Both the position numbers and the translations under genes were made by a program. Below the pieces are notes generated by a model. That model searched no databases. It had not been told where the DNA came from and was given only the letters and a program-made list of their open reading frames with translations. 64,000 nt of DNA, taken from Entophlyctis helioformis. Lineage: Eukaryota; Chytridiomycota; Chytridiomycetes; Chytridiales; Chytriomycetaceae. Location of the stretch: assembly GCA_025526915.1 (NCBI GenBank), contig JAHLKH010000021.1:62001-126000 (forward strand), read 5' to 3'. Position 1 is the first letter of the stretch. Each line of letters opens with the position of its first letter. This document shows, in pieces, positions 32,401 through 43,659 of the stretch.

Positions 32401-33645
32401 AGGTCATGCGCAAGGCGTCGACCATGATCAAGTCGTATGCCAACCAGACGTTCGACCGTCTTGCTGATCCCGTCATGGACCCCGTCACAGGCGTTGTGCA
32501 GGAGCGGTTCCGTGCCCTCGACTACGATGGTATGGCGGCCGTCGGCGAGCGTGTGTACACGGGCAACATTATTGTCAACAAGCAGTCGCCCGTCGAGACC
32601 AGTCCCCGCGTTGCGACAGCCGGTGGCGGTGCTGGCGACGACGACGACGATCCGGCAGCTCTGATGATGGCCCGCGCTGGCGCCTTGGATCCGTCAGCGA
32701 TCCCGTTCAAGAACACGCCACTGTCGTTCAAGTACCCGGGCGACGCCGTCGTGGACCAGGTGCTCCTGACAACCAACGAGGAGGACCAGACGCTGATCAA
32801 GGTGCTCATCCGCCAGACGCGTCGACCCGAGCTCGGCGACAAGTTCTCATCGCGCCACGGCCAAAAGGGGCGTCTGCGGCATTATTGTCAACCAGGAAGA
32901 CATGCCCTTTGCCGAGAACGGCGTTGTGCCCGACGTCATCATGAACCCGCACGGCTTCCCGTCGCGCATGACGGTGGGCAAGATGATTGAGCTGCTTGCC
33001 GGCAAGGCCGGGCTGTTTGCTGGAAAGGTGCAGTAACGGCACTGCCTTTGGCGGGTCCAAGGTCCACGACATGTCGCGCATTCTTGTCGAGGCCGGCTAC
33101 AGCTACTCTGGCAAGGACTATCTGACATCGGGCATCACGGGCGAGCCGCTGCAGGCATACATTTTCTTTGGACCAGTGTAAGTCTTTCGCCGTGTCTGCC
33201 GTGCTGCCCGCGTGTCGTTTGCGCGTGTGTCCAGCTGACACGGTGCGGCCGGCATGATGACAGGTATTACCAAAAGCTCAAGCACATGGTCATGGACAAG
33301 ATGCACGCTCGGTCACGTGGTCCGCGTGCCACGCTTACGCGCCAGCCGACCGAGGGCCGATCGCGTGATGGCGGTCTGCGTGTCGGCGAGATGGAGCGCG
33401 ACTGTCTGATTGGCCACGGTGCCTCCTCGCTTCTCATCGAGCGCCTGCTGTTCAGCTCGGATGCGTACGACGTCGAGGTGTGCTCAAAGTGCGGTCTGGT
33501 CGGTGCCTGGCATGGCTTCTGTCCGTTCTGCAAATCGAGGTCGGGTGTCGTGTCGGTCAAGATGCCGTATGCGTGCAAGCTGCTGTTCCAGGAACTCATG
33601 AGCATGAACGTCGTGCCGCGTGTGCAAGTCGCCGATCTGGAATAA
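29480..33645 (+). CDS. RPC2: RNA polymerase III second-largest subunit (many frame breaks)
   Basis: Core catalytic subunit of Pol III. Five introns are placed: 29705-29830, 30256-30343, 30574-30646, 31375-31449 (GC donor, GCAAGT) and 33178-33263. Conserved blocks run from the lobe ([18 protein letters not shown]) through protrusion and fork ([39 protein letters not shown]), hybrid-binding ([38 protein letters not shown]) and the clamp with its zinc ribbon ([20 protein letters not shown]), ending at the stop 33643-33645. At least a dozen single-base indels interrupt the frame, for example near 29838, 29900, 29975, 30030, 30246, 30695, 31562, 31700, 32250, 32868 and 33034, many in homopolymers. 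The amino-acid conservation between breaks is high, which favours sequence errors over an old pseudogene. Confidence 0.88.
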
Positions 33646-36600
33646 ATGCCGACCCTGTTGGACTGTGCGAGCGCGTGATTGTGCTTGGTGCAGGATATAT
33701 TGGAAGCAGCAAGCCGACTGCGGCTGACTATAACGAGACTGGGAATCTGGATTTAATCGTTCAGAGGAAACTCCAAACACATGTGAACACAAACAACAGA
33801 CTATGCGTGTGGGGTATTCCCGTGCGGCGTTGTGCCTGCAGTGATGGGTATTTGGGCACGGATGGGCAGTGGGCATCCATTCTGGAAGATCAGCAATGAA
33901 CGAGTGGTTGTTGAAGGCGAGGATGTCGAGCGGTACATATCCCGTGAGTCGCGTCTCTGTGTGCGTGCCAACGCCCCATCCCACTGTCAAGTCTGCGCTG
34001 CTGTGTACACCAGAATCATAAAGCGTCAGCATCCCAGCGGCCGCGCCACTCCCAGCCACAGCCATGAAAGCGCAACTCACTGCAAAACGATACGATCCCC
34101 GCGCGCAATGTCCAGCTCACTTGGACCTCTTGGCGCGTACGGGTACCCAGCAACACAATCAAGCGGTATGGGCGTCGGCGGCGGCTGCGTTGAAAACGGC
34201 TGCATGGCTGGGATGTCGGCTGGTACCGGTCCAGCAGCACTATTCGGCACATTCTGGCCAGATGAAAGCTGCTGTATCACCAGCTGTTCGGCATGGACGC
34301 CAAAGAGAGAAGTGGGCAAGACGCCAGACGTTCCACGGGAAACATTCGTGCCATACGCCCATCCAGCATCGATGAGGTACTGCACGTTGACGAGATCGCC
34401 GGCAGCCACGTAGAGCTCGTCATGGCGGTCTGGAAAGTGCGGCTGCTGTGCAGGAAACACGAGGCCCTTGGACCGACGCGGCGGCAATGCGGTTTGCTGC
34501 ACGGGTTGCTGAGACGGCAAGGGAGCTGGCGCGTACACTGGCATGGACATGGACATGTACATTGACTGAGCACCTGGCTGTTGTTGCATGTACTGCAGTC
34601 CAGATGCATACGCGGCCGATGTCTGCCCAGAGCCATGTGTTGGCGGGATGGGCGGCACGGTAGTCGGTCCATACATGGGTTGCTGCTGCCGCGGAGGCTG
34701 CTGAGAAATGGGTCGAGGTTGAAATGGCTGGACTGGTAGGCGAGAATCAAAGGTCGTGTTGGCACTGGCTTCAGTCCCAGATAAGCCCAGACCCTTGAAT
34801 GATTGGTCCATGGACGCAACACTGGCCTGTGGAGAGACATCGCCCACAAACGTCTCTTGGCTGTTGAATGCTTGAAAGTACGAGCCGTGGTTTGTCTGAA
34901 CGTCAGAGACCTTTGGTGTGTTCAAATCCGATCTAGTTGTTGAGTTGCTCAGAGCAGAGGGTGCAGATGCTGTACTCGCCGCCTTTGGATCTTGACCGTC
35001 GGCCACTTGGGGATGTGTCGACAATGAAGGCGCCTGTGCCGCAGAGAGCGAAAGAGGGTCCCGCAATGCCTTCTGCGGCAGATTACGGTGTTTGTTGGAT
35101 ATGGTCGTGATGTCGCGGCGAAGAGGCGATACACTGGGCTCAGTTGCTGTCGTAGACTGAGTGGGATTGTGCCGAAGCTGATCCGTGACATATGACGCGT
35201 GAAGTATCGGCGTAGGTGTTGATGCGCTGGAGCCTGCCGCTGATGCATGGTGAGCGCTCTGCGCGGTTTCTGACAGGAGCAGCTGGCTGTCGGTAGGTGC
35301 AGAGGACCTTGATGTGGCGATGCTGGATTCCGGTAATGGCGTGGCAGTCGACTTGACTCCATCAGATATCGGGGAGTTTGACGGGGAGTATGAAAACATG
35401 CCACCATACGGTCGTGTGCCAGAGAGCAGCAGGAGCGACTGCGAGGATGGCGCGAGAGTATCGGGCAAGGGCAAGGCGGCCGTTGCTACTGTAGGCGATG
35501 GGACGGGATGCACCGGCTGAGGAAGTGACGTCGGTGCAAACCATGCTGGAGACTGATGCGAGTCTGCCGGCGATGACGGCAATGGCCCTGCCAGCGATCC
35601 AGTGTGCAGAGGTGCGCTTCCGGCGACTTGTGATGGCTTGGTTCGTGGTGCAGAAACGCGTGACTGCAAGTCATGCGGACTGGCTATTCCACGCTGTAAG
35701 ACGATCGGAATGCAAATGGCCGTCCGGAGCTCCTCTGTGCTGCCTTGCTTGGTGTAGACAATGCCCACATTCAGCTGGTGGCTGATGGACATGGAGTGTT
35801 TGGTGTAGCGCGCCGACGACTGGGCAGCTCCCGTACTGACGGGCACCTTTAACACAAGAACATCATCAGGCGATGCCAGCAGAGCCACAGACGACATGGA
35901 CGGCGCCTGACGATCAAAGGTGACGGGGCTGGGCTCGTCAGCAATGGTCTCGACCACGTGCTGCTCTGCGGGGTCTTTGCTCTGCGGATCTCTATTGACG
36001 GTGGCAACATGCCGTTCACAAGGGTCAGTTTGGATTGCACAGACAAACGTCAAGCAATTGTTCCAAACAAGCAGAGTGCGTGGCGAGTAAGGACTTACTG
36101 AAAGGTGACGAGTTCTCTGATCCATGACTCTGCCTTTAGGATCGTGATGCGTGCAAGTCGCAGCGACGCGTCTGGACCGTGCTGTGTCGGCAAGGAGAGT
36201 TTCAGACTCAGTTCAAGGTTGTGCTGCTGGATCCAGATGATGTCTGGAATGCTGATCTGGTATGCAAAATCACCTGTACAGTAGCAGCGCATCAGACCTC
36301 GTTTGCAAGCAAGCAATGATAAGTGCCAGGTACGTGCGATACAACACATACCCGTGTCATCAGTGCCCGAGACGGTGGAAATAGTGGGATCGACACGAGG
36401 AATGCACTTGCGCAGACGCAGCTCAGTCGAATGGACCATACGCTTGTCCTCATCGGCCACACGTAGGACGGCATGGACGGTGTGAGAAATGGCCAAGCGC
36501 GCAAAGGCAGGGTCGATGGTGATCGTGGGAGGAAGATGGCTTGGCCACGGAAAGGAGAACACGATGTCGTGGCTAGTTTTATGGCGGTTGCGTGCCACAA

Positions 36601-37622
36601 AGGATGCGTGAGTTTACCTTGGCAGAGTATGGGAATGCAGCCAAGCGTTGCGTCCAGACAATGCCGAGCACGCACAAGGAGCATTACCTTCCAGGCGGGA
36701 TCTTTGTGAGCTTGCCAAAGACAACAATGGCCGACTGATGGAGAGGCCGGGCAAACAAGGCGGCCGCCGCAGAGGGTGCTTCGGGATTGCGCATTTTTGC
36801 AGCTGGATTGTATCCGTATCCCGAGAGCATGACGATGCCGAGCTTGCTGCACAAGAGCGCGTCGCCAGTTGCGTTGGTGATGGTGAGCACGCCCGAGATC
36901 AACGGCTGCTGGGTCGGCTGATTCGCCTTGCTTGGCAGGCTGGGCACCAGACTATGCCGTGATCCGTCCGACCTTGTCCGCGGCATGGCCTCATCCATGG
37001 CATCAAAGAGCACCGAGGCCGAAGGAATGGCCGAGTCTGTGAGGGAGCCCTGCGACGAGTTTTCGCTAAAGGCAAAGTGCAGCACAAGGCCAGCAGCGGC
37101 AGTGGAGCTCGCATGGTCCGACGCCATCGAGTCGCGCTTGCTGGCAGCCGAATCGGCGTTGGAGATGGTGGGCGAGTGGGGCATGTGGTTGGGCACAGAC
37201 AAGGCGATGCCGGAGCCAGATGAGCTGGTGGATCTGCTGCCGTGCGTGAGGGAAGCGTCCATGCCGTGGGGCGAGAGCTGCGCGGGCGAGATGGGGTTGG
37301 ACGGGGCTGCGAGAGCGTCCATGCTGCTGGGCTGGCTGGCGGGCGCTGGCGCAGGCACTGGCGCAGCGACTGTGGACGCAGACGGCGCTGCCATTGCCAC
37401 AGCAAGGGCGGCCGACTGCAACTGCAACGACGACTCTGTGCTGCTGCGGTGCTGGTGGCGGCCAAAGCGGCCCAGGCCGAAGATGCCAGACAGCCTGCTC
37501 TTGCCCTTGCCCGCAGCGTCTCTATCGCCGGCTGCGGCTGGATCTGCAGCCACCGGCAACGGCGCCGGCTGCTGCTGCCCGGCACTCGCACGCGGAGCGC
37601 TCGGTCCGCCACGAGCACTCAT
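33484..37622 (-). CDS. Arrestin-like protein with two SH3 domains
   Basis: Exons read leftwards: 37622..36688, 36572..36352, 36273..36099, 35991..34081 and 33997..33484 (introns 115, 78, 107 and 83 bp, GT-AG) give 1251 residues in one frame. About 190 low-complexity residues precede an arrestin N region ([37 protein letters not shown]) and an arrestin fold continuing with [20 protein letters not shown] and [16 protein letters not shown] long Ser/Gln/Pro linker leads to SH3-1 ([17 protein letters not shown] ... GWAYGTN ... GVLPTSLF) and SH3-2 ([15 protein letters not shown], spliced to [20 protein letters not shown]). The last 150 residues after SH3-2 look random and overlap RPC2 antisense, so the true stop may lie near 33940 after an unseen intron or indel. 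Likely an endocytic or signalling adaptor. Confidence 0.75.
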
Positions 37623-38141
37623 GGTCACAGGGGAAGAAGGCGAAGACGAAGGAGAAGGCGAAGGCGAAAGAGAAGGCGAAGGCGAAGCGGGCAGCGATCT
37701 GGCAAGGGCGATCTCGCGCAGCCAAGCGAGTGCGGCTGCACGGCTGCACGCTGCACGCTGCACGCTGTATGCCAGCGAGGCCAGCGAGGCCCTTGGGCAG
37801 TGCCAACCAATCCGAGCACCAATCCGGGCACCAATCCGGGCACCAATCCGGGCACCAATCCGGGCAGCCACAGCCGCCGCCGTGCACAATTCCCCGCAGC
37901 GCAGCCGGCCACAGGGTGGCAGCAGCCGGCCGCCTGCGCCATGTGTGCGTCGTGCCTGCGCCATGTGCCCGCCGTGCACACCATTGCCGCCTTCTCGTGC
38001 CCGGCCGGCCGGCCCGCCCCACCTGCCATCCCGCGAGCGTGCACCAGCCATGCGCGCATCCATCCGCCGACCCGTCCATCCACGGCCGGCCGAGCCACAA
38101 GGCCTGCAGCTGCATCTCAGCAAGTTGCCCAAAATCCCGCC
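37623..38141. promoter_or_regulatory. Divergent promoter between arrestin-SH3 gene and chitin synthase
   Basis: This 519-bp spacer separates the ATGs of the arrestin gene (37622, -) and the chitin synthase (38142, +). It includes a GAAGGCGAAG-type purine repeat (37630-37690), GCTGCACGCTGCACGC repeats (37738-37770) and the CCAAT array listed separately. Long ORFs through it reflect low stop frequency in GC-rich DNA. Confidence 0.6.
37807..37866 (+). promoter_or_regulatory. Five CCAAT boxes in a 12-bp tandem array
   Basis: CCAAT occurs at 37807, 37819, 37831, 37843 and 37855, each in a CCAATCCGGGCA unit (the first has A for G). CCAAT is the site of the HAP/CBC (NF-Y) complex. The array lies about 185-235 bp from the arrestin start and 280-335 bp from the chitin synthase start. 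That it works as a promoter element is inference. Confidence 0.6.
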
Positions 38142-41100
38142 ATGGCGAACCCCAACGGGCTGTTCTCCACACCCAACGACTCTGAGGTGCGGATCCAGCT
38201 CAGGCACCGGCCGGACGACGCCGACGTCGGCCTCGGTCCGATGCTGGCTGCCCAGCAGGCCGCTGCCACCGCTGCCGCTGCCTCGTCGTCGTCGTCGTCG
38301 TCCACCACCACCACCACCACCACCTCCACCACCGCGAGCACCACCACGACGACTCTGTTGCCACCAGGCGTGTTGCTTACAAGTCCCGGCCCCGCTGGCC
38401 CCGCTGGCCCCGCTGGCCCCGCCGACGCTGGTGCACCGCTGCCCCCGCCCGCCGTGAGCCCCGCGGCAGGCATCCCTTCTCCCGGCCGCCGCATGCCCCC
38501 GCGGACGGCCAGCTCCAGCTCGCTGCGCACCAGCATCACTGCCCAGCAGCTGGCCCAGGCATACGCCGACACGGCGGTGCAAGCTGCTGCTGCATCTGCG
38601 TCGCTGTCCACGACGACGACTGCAACTGGTGCACAGCCAGCCGGCCAGCCTCCTGCCCACGAGATGGAGATGCATGCGCTGCCAGTGCACCGGCACTCTC
38701 CACAGCCACAACCTTCCGCTGGTGCGTCGGCCGCATCGGCTGCGTCCGCTGCATCCACCGCCCATGCTCCGCCGCTGGTGTCGCACGCCAATCATCCGTC
38801 TGCTTCCTCGTCCGTGTCTGGCTCCGCTGCTCAGTCGGCGGTTGCGTCGGCGGTGACATCTGCGTCTGGCTACCAGTCTGTGCACCAGCAGAGCCAGCAA
38901 GGCCAGCAGAGCCAGCACTGGGCCCCCTCCACCACGCCAGCCATCCAGGTCATTCCCGCACCCTCCGCCGGCGGCAGTGTAGCCGGTGCACAGACCTTCA
39001 TCCTGCGTCCATCTGCGTCCGCCAGCACGATGGGATCCCAGACAACAAAGTCGCCATCCGACGTTCCGCCGCCGATCCCCTCAAAGACTGCAGGCAGCAG
39101 CGTCGTCGGCAGCAACATCAATGCCAATGCCAATGCCAATGCGGGAACGAACATGCTCAGCCCGGACAGCCTCCCTCGGCAGGCCAGTCTGCAGCCATCG
39201 TCGCTTGGACGCACAAAGAACACCATCCGCAGCATCTTTGGCGGCGGCAGCCACCACTCCAACGATCGCGACACAACCGGCCACGGCCACGGCCACGGCG
39301 ACGGCGACAACAGCCAGCCCACGTTTGTGTCTCGTCTCGGCACGCTGCTGCGTCGCACCACTCGTCGCCGCCGTCCCGACCGCGATCGCGACCTCCTCAG
39401 CCGTGTCTACGGCGACGACAATGACGGCCCTCACGGACAGCACGGCCATCACGCACACAGTCATGCCCAGTACGCATCCACACGCACTGGCAACAGCAAG
39501 AGGCACAATGACCCCCGTGCCCGCCCTCCACTCAACCGCGGCCGGCCGTCCGACTTTGGCCCTTGGCGCATGACCGCCTGGGCCTGCACGTGCTGCATCC
39601 CCACACGTGTGCTCAACTGGGCGGGCATGACCAACCCAAACGTCGTCCAAGCCTTCCGCGAAAAGCTCACCTTGTGCATCATCATCTTCTTTGTCATGGC
39701 CACCTTTGCGTTTCTGGCCGTCGGCATGAACCTGACGTTCTGCCCGCCCGAAAAGGCCCGCTTCGACTACACCAAGCTCAAGGACACCAACACGTCGTTC
39801 TTTTCTGTCCGCGGATCTGCCTACACCATGGTGCCCGGATACTTCCACGAAGACATTGCCCCACAGGTCCGCCCGCGCGTGCAGTACGACGAGATTATCC
39901 GTAACGATCTGAGCTTCCTCTTCCCCGTACCGCCCGAGGAGTCGTCGTGCGTCGCACTGCTTGGCAACGCGTACAAGCCCTTTTCGTGCATCCTGCCAGA
40001 CTCGTGGCCCAATCCCAACAGGTGCGTCATTGTCGCAAGCCATCATCGGTGTGTCTCTTGTCTCTTCTCCCAGCTGACTCGTCTTGGCCCCTTTTCCTTG
40101 CTCGCAACAGTGGAGAGTACACGCAGGCTTGCCACCAGAACCCCGCTTTCAAGGGCAAGTATTTGCGCTACACCAACTTTATTGGTCAGGTGTATGTCGA
40201 TCTGAGCAAAATCGAGCAAAGCAAGAACCTCCTCGTCTACAGCAGGTACGACCCAAATGCTTGCAAGCGTATCTGATCCTGTCTGCACTCTGGCTGACTT
40301 GTTTGGGGTGGGCTGGATCCACAGCGTTGTGCTCGACGTCACGCGTCTGGCCGAGAACCCAAACTTCCTGGGTCAAAAGTTCTACAAGCTGGTTCAGTCG
40401 CAGATCGGTCGCGATGCCACGCGCGCTTTCCTCGCAGGCGGGTACAAGCGAGAGGCCGAGTGTCTCCGCGAGGTCTTCCGTGTTGCGAGCATCGATTCAA
40501 GCCCCTTTGGATGCACAGTCTCGCTCATTATTGTCTACGTCGCCTTTGGCTGCACGATTGGCGTCGTCGCAACCAAGTTCATCATCGCCGTCTACTTCAC
40601 CATGGCTGTTGGCTGGCGTATGGGTGATCGTCCCAAGCCTGGATCTGCTCGCGCCATGAGTGGCTTGGATCCAGACGTTCCTGTTGTTATGCCGCCCAGC
40701 CACCTCGTGCGCCGATCTGCTGCGTCGCCCATCGCTGGATCGCCCGCTCGCGATCGTCCCCGTGCGTCGTACGTTTCAGCGTATGCCTCAGACTCTGGCG
40801 ACGAATCGGATGATGCCTCCAGCCTGAACGGCCGAAACCCTGTCTTTGACCGCGGCTCGGTAGAGATGTCGGGCATCCGCTACAACATCCCCCGCAGTGG
40901 ATCGCAGCAGACGTTGGGCACCATGTCGATTGCTTCTCTCGGCTCAGACGACGGCCTTGTCAACGCGGCTCTTCTGAACGAGCAAGGCAACACCACAGAA
41001 GACCCCTCGCTCATGCGCTTGCTCGTGTTTGTGCCTTGCTACTCCGAGTCGCACGAGTCTCTCGCAAAGACGCTCGACTCTGTTGTCGAAGCTGACTATC

Positions 41101-43183
41101 CGGCATCCCACCTGACCATTGTCGTCGTGGCCGACGGTGCTGTTCGAGGCGCTGGCAACGACAAGATGACGTACGAGTACGTGGTGGACATGATGGAGCT
41201 TGATCCCAGGTTCGCCGAAGAGGACGCCAGCATTGGACACCCACCCGAGTACATTTACGTGTCGGTAGAAGAGGGCAAGAAACGCAAAAACTTTGCGCGT
41301 GTGTATGCTGGCTGGTACAAGCCGCAGGGCGTTGGCTCCACCTTCTCCAAAAAGGTCAACGGCAGATCGACCCACCACGACAATCCCGACCGCCGCGTGT
41401 CCATGATCCTCGTCCACAAGGTCGGCAACGAGGAGGAGCACGAGAAGGAAATCGCGCTGCAGGCCGAGGGCCAGACGTGCAAGCCCGGATGCCGTGGAAA
41501 GCGCGACTCGCAGGTCCTGGTGATGAACTTTTTGTCCATCGTCATGGTCAACGACCGCATGACCGAGCTCGAGTTTGAGCTGTTCTACAAGCTCTGGAAG
41601 ATCAGCGGCATCCATCCCGGCAACCACGAAGCTGTGCTTATGATTGATGCCGACACGGCCATTGCTCCCGATGCGATCAGACATCTTGTCTCGACCATGA
41701 CGGCCGATCCCAAGGTCATTGGTGTCTGTGGCGAGACCACCATCGAGAACAAGTGGACATCGTGGGTAACCATGATCCAGGTACGTCTATGCTCGTCCCT
41801 CTTTAGCATCCTGCTCCAAACGGCTAATCTTACCCGTCCTGTGATGTCCAGGTCTACGAGTACTTTATCTCGCACCACTACAGCAAGGCGTTCGAGTCCT
41901 TCTTTGGCACCGTCACCTGCCTGCCTGGATGCTTCTCCATGTACCGCATCAATGCTCCCTTGGCAGACGGCAGTGGCAAGCGCGCTCCTATCCTCGCCCA
42001 TCCGACGCTCGTCAACGCGTATGCTGAAAACGTTGTCGAGACGCTTCACCAAAAGAACCTGCTGCTTCTTGGCGAGGATCGCTACCTGTCTCTGCTTCTG
42101 CTGAAGCTCTTCCCTCGCCGCAGCCTCATCTTCACCCCGCGTGCCGTCTGTTCCACCACGGTCCCCGAGGACTTCAAGGTCCTGTTCTCGCAACGCCGCC
42201 GCTGGATCAACTCGACTATCCACAACCTGCTCGAGCTCCTGCTGGTCCGCAACCTCTGCGGTACCTTCTGCATCAGCATGCAGTTCATCATCCTCACGGA
42301 ACTCATTGGGACGGTCGCCATGCCGGCTGCCGTGCTTCTGCTGGTGTACCTGATCATCCAGACTATCATCACCCGTGTCATCACGGTCGTCACCCTTGCG
42401 TTCCTGATCGGCATGATCTTCCTTCCGGCCGTGCTCGTGCTCTTCTCTGCCCGCAGCATCGTCCAGCTCTTCTGGTTTATGATGTACATTGTTGCGCTTC
42501 CCATCTGGCAGTTTGTGCTCCCCATCTACGCCTTCTGGCACTTTGACGACTTTTCGTGGGGTGCAACGCGCCAGCTGCAGTCGGAAAGCAACCGAGCGGG
42601 GCTCCCGCGGCGTCGGCCTACCGAGGGTGTCGGCAAGTTCAACGCAGACGGTATCCGCGAGCGCAGATGGCGCGAATGGATGGCGATCCGCCGTCGCGAG
42701 CGGCGCGAGCGACTCCAGCGCCAGGTCAAGCAGTTCCAGCCTCCCCTGCCGCCCGGCTCTTCGCCAAACGGAGCGGCCGGCCCGTCGTTCCATGCCCATG
42801 GACCCGCCCAGCAGCCGCAGCACCAATATGCTCCGCCCCGCCCCTTCTCGCTGCCTTCAGACTTTGACAGCCACACCGAGTCGTCGTACGCCTCTGACGC
42901 GTCCCGCACTGTGGCTGGATCGATGGTCTCGAGCGGTCAGGGTGCCATGGCCAGCGGCATGCCTGCTGTTGTCATGGTCATGCCCCAGCAACACGCCATG
43001 TCTTCGGCTGGCTCGCCCCACTTGACCAATCCCAGATCGCCTTTCGGCCAGCGCCCCGTCTCGGCGCAGGTCTCCATGCCGTCTGGTCTCCACTACGTCA
43101 AGTCGGCAGACAGCATGACCGTTGCCAGATCGTCCGAGTTTGCACAGCAGCAACACTTTGAACAGCAGCAGTTCGCGTTCAGC

Positions 43184-43219
<36 letters not shown>

Positions 43220-43546
43220 TACACGCACCAGCAGTACACAGTCACGTCCACCACGTCTGCGACGAGCATCACCATGATGGACGATCCAGGCAACAGCGCT
43301 TCGCCGTCACCTGTTTCGCCGTCTGACTCAATGCGAGGCCCACTGCCCGCGCCATCGCCTCCCCACTCGGCGTCCACCGGCGAGCAGCTGACTCCGCCAA
43401 ATCTGCCTTCTCCCAGTCAATCGTCGCAGCCTGCCATCCATGCTCCGCCCACGGTCCCGCCGCTGCCGGCGTCCATTTCTACCATCTCGCTGCCAGATGG
43501 TCTGCTCCACTTTGTCGATTCAGACAAAAAGCAGTCGCAGCAGTGA
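38142..43546 (+). CDS. CHS: Chitin synthase, division 2 (class IV/Chs3-like, no myosin head)
   Basis: Polymerises UDP-GlcNAc into chitin at the plasma membrane. Exons 38142..40021, 40111..40245, 40325..41780 and 41852..43546 (introns 89, 79 and 71 bp) give 1721 residues in one frame. About 475 Ser/Ala/Pro-rich residues precede two membrane segments (LTLCIIIFFVMATFAFLAVG; VSLIIVYVAFGCTIGVVATK) and the catalytic domain: FVPCYSESHESL, LMIDADTAI (metal-binding Asp), GTVTCLPGCFSMYR, GEDRYLSLLLLK and SQRRRWINSTIHNL. Six or so membrane helices follow (residues about 1250-1400), then a Gln-rich tail with a run of 12 Gln. There is no myosin motor and no chitin-binding cytochrome-b5 block that I can see. 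It converges with IML1 copy 2, the two stops 140 bp apart. Confidence 0.95.
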
Positions 43547-43659
43547 TCCCACATGCACGTCGCCATCCTCTCAAGATCGATCCAGCCCCCAAACATCCGA
43601 TGACAGTATCATCATGCGCTTATTATGAAAGTCAATGAAATGTTCACATGCAGCATATA

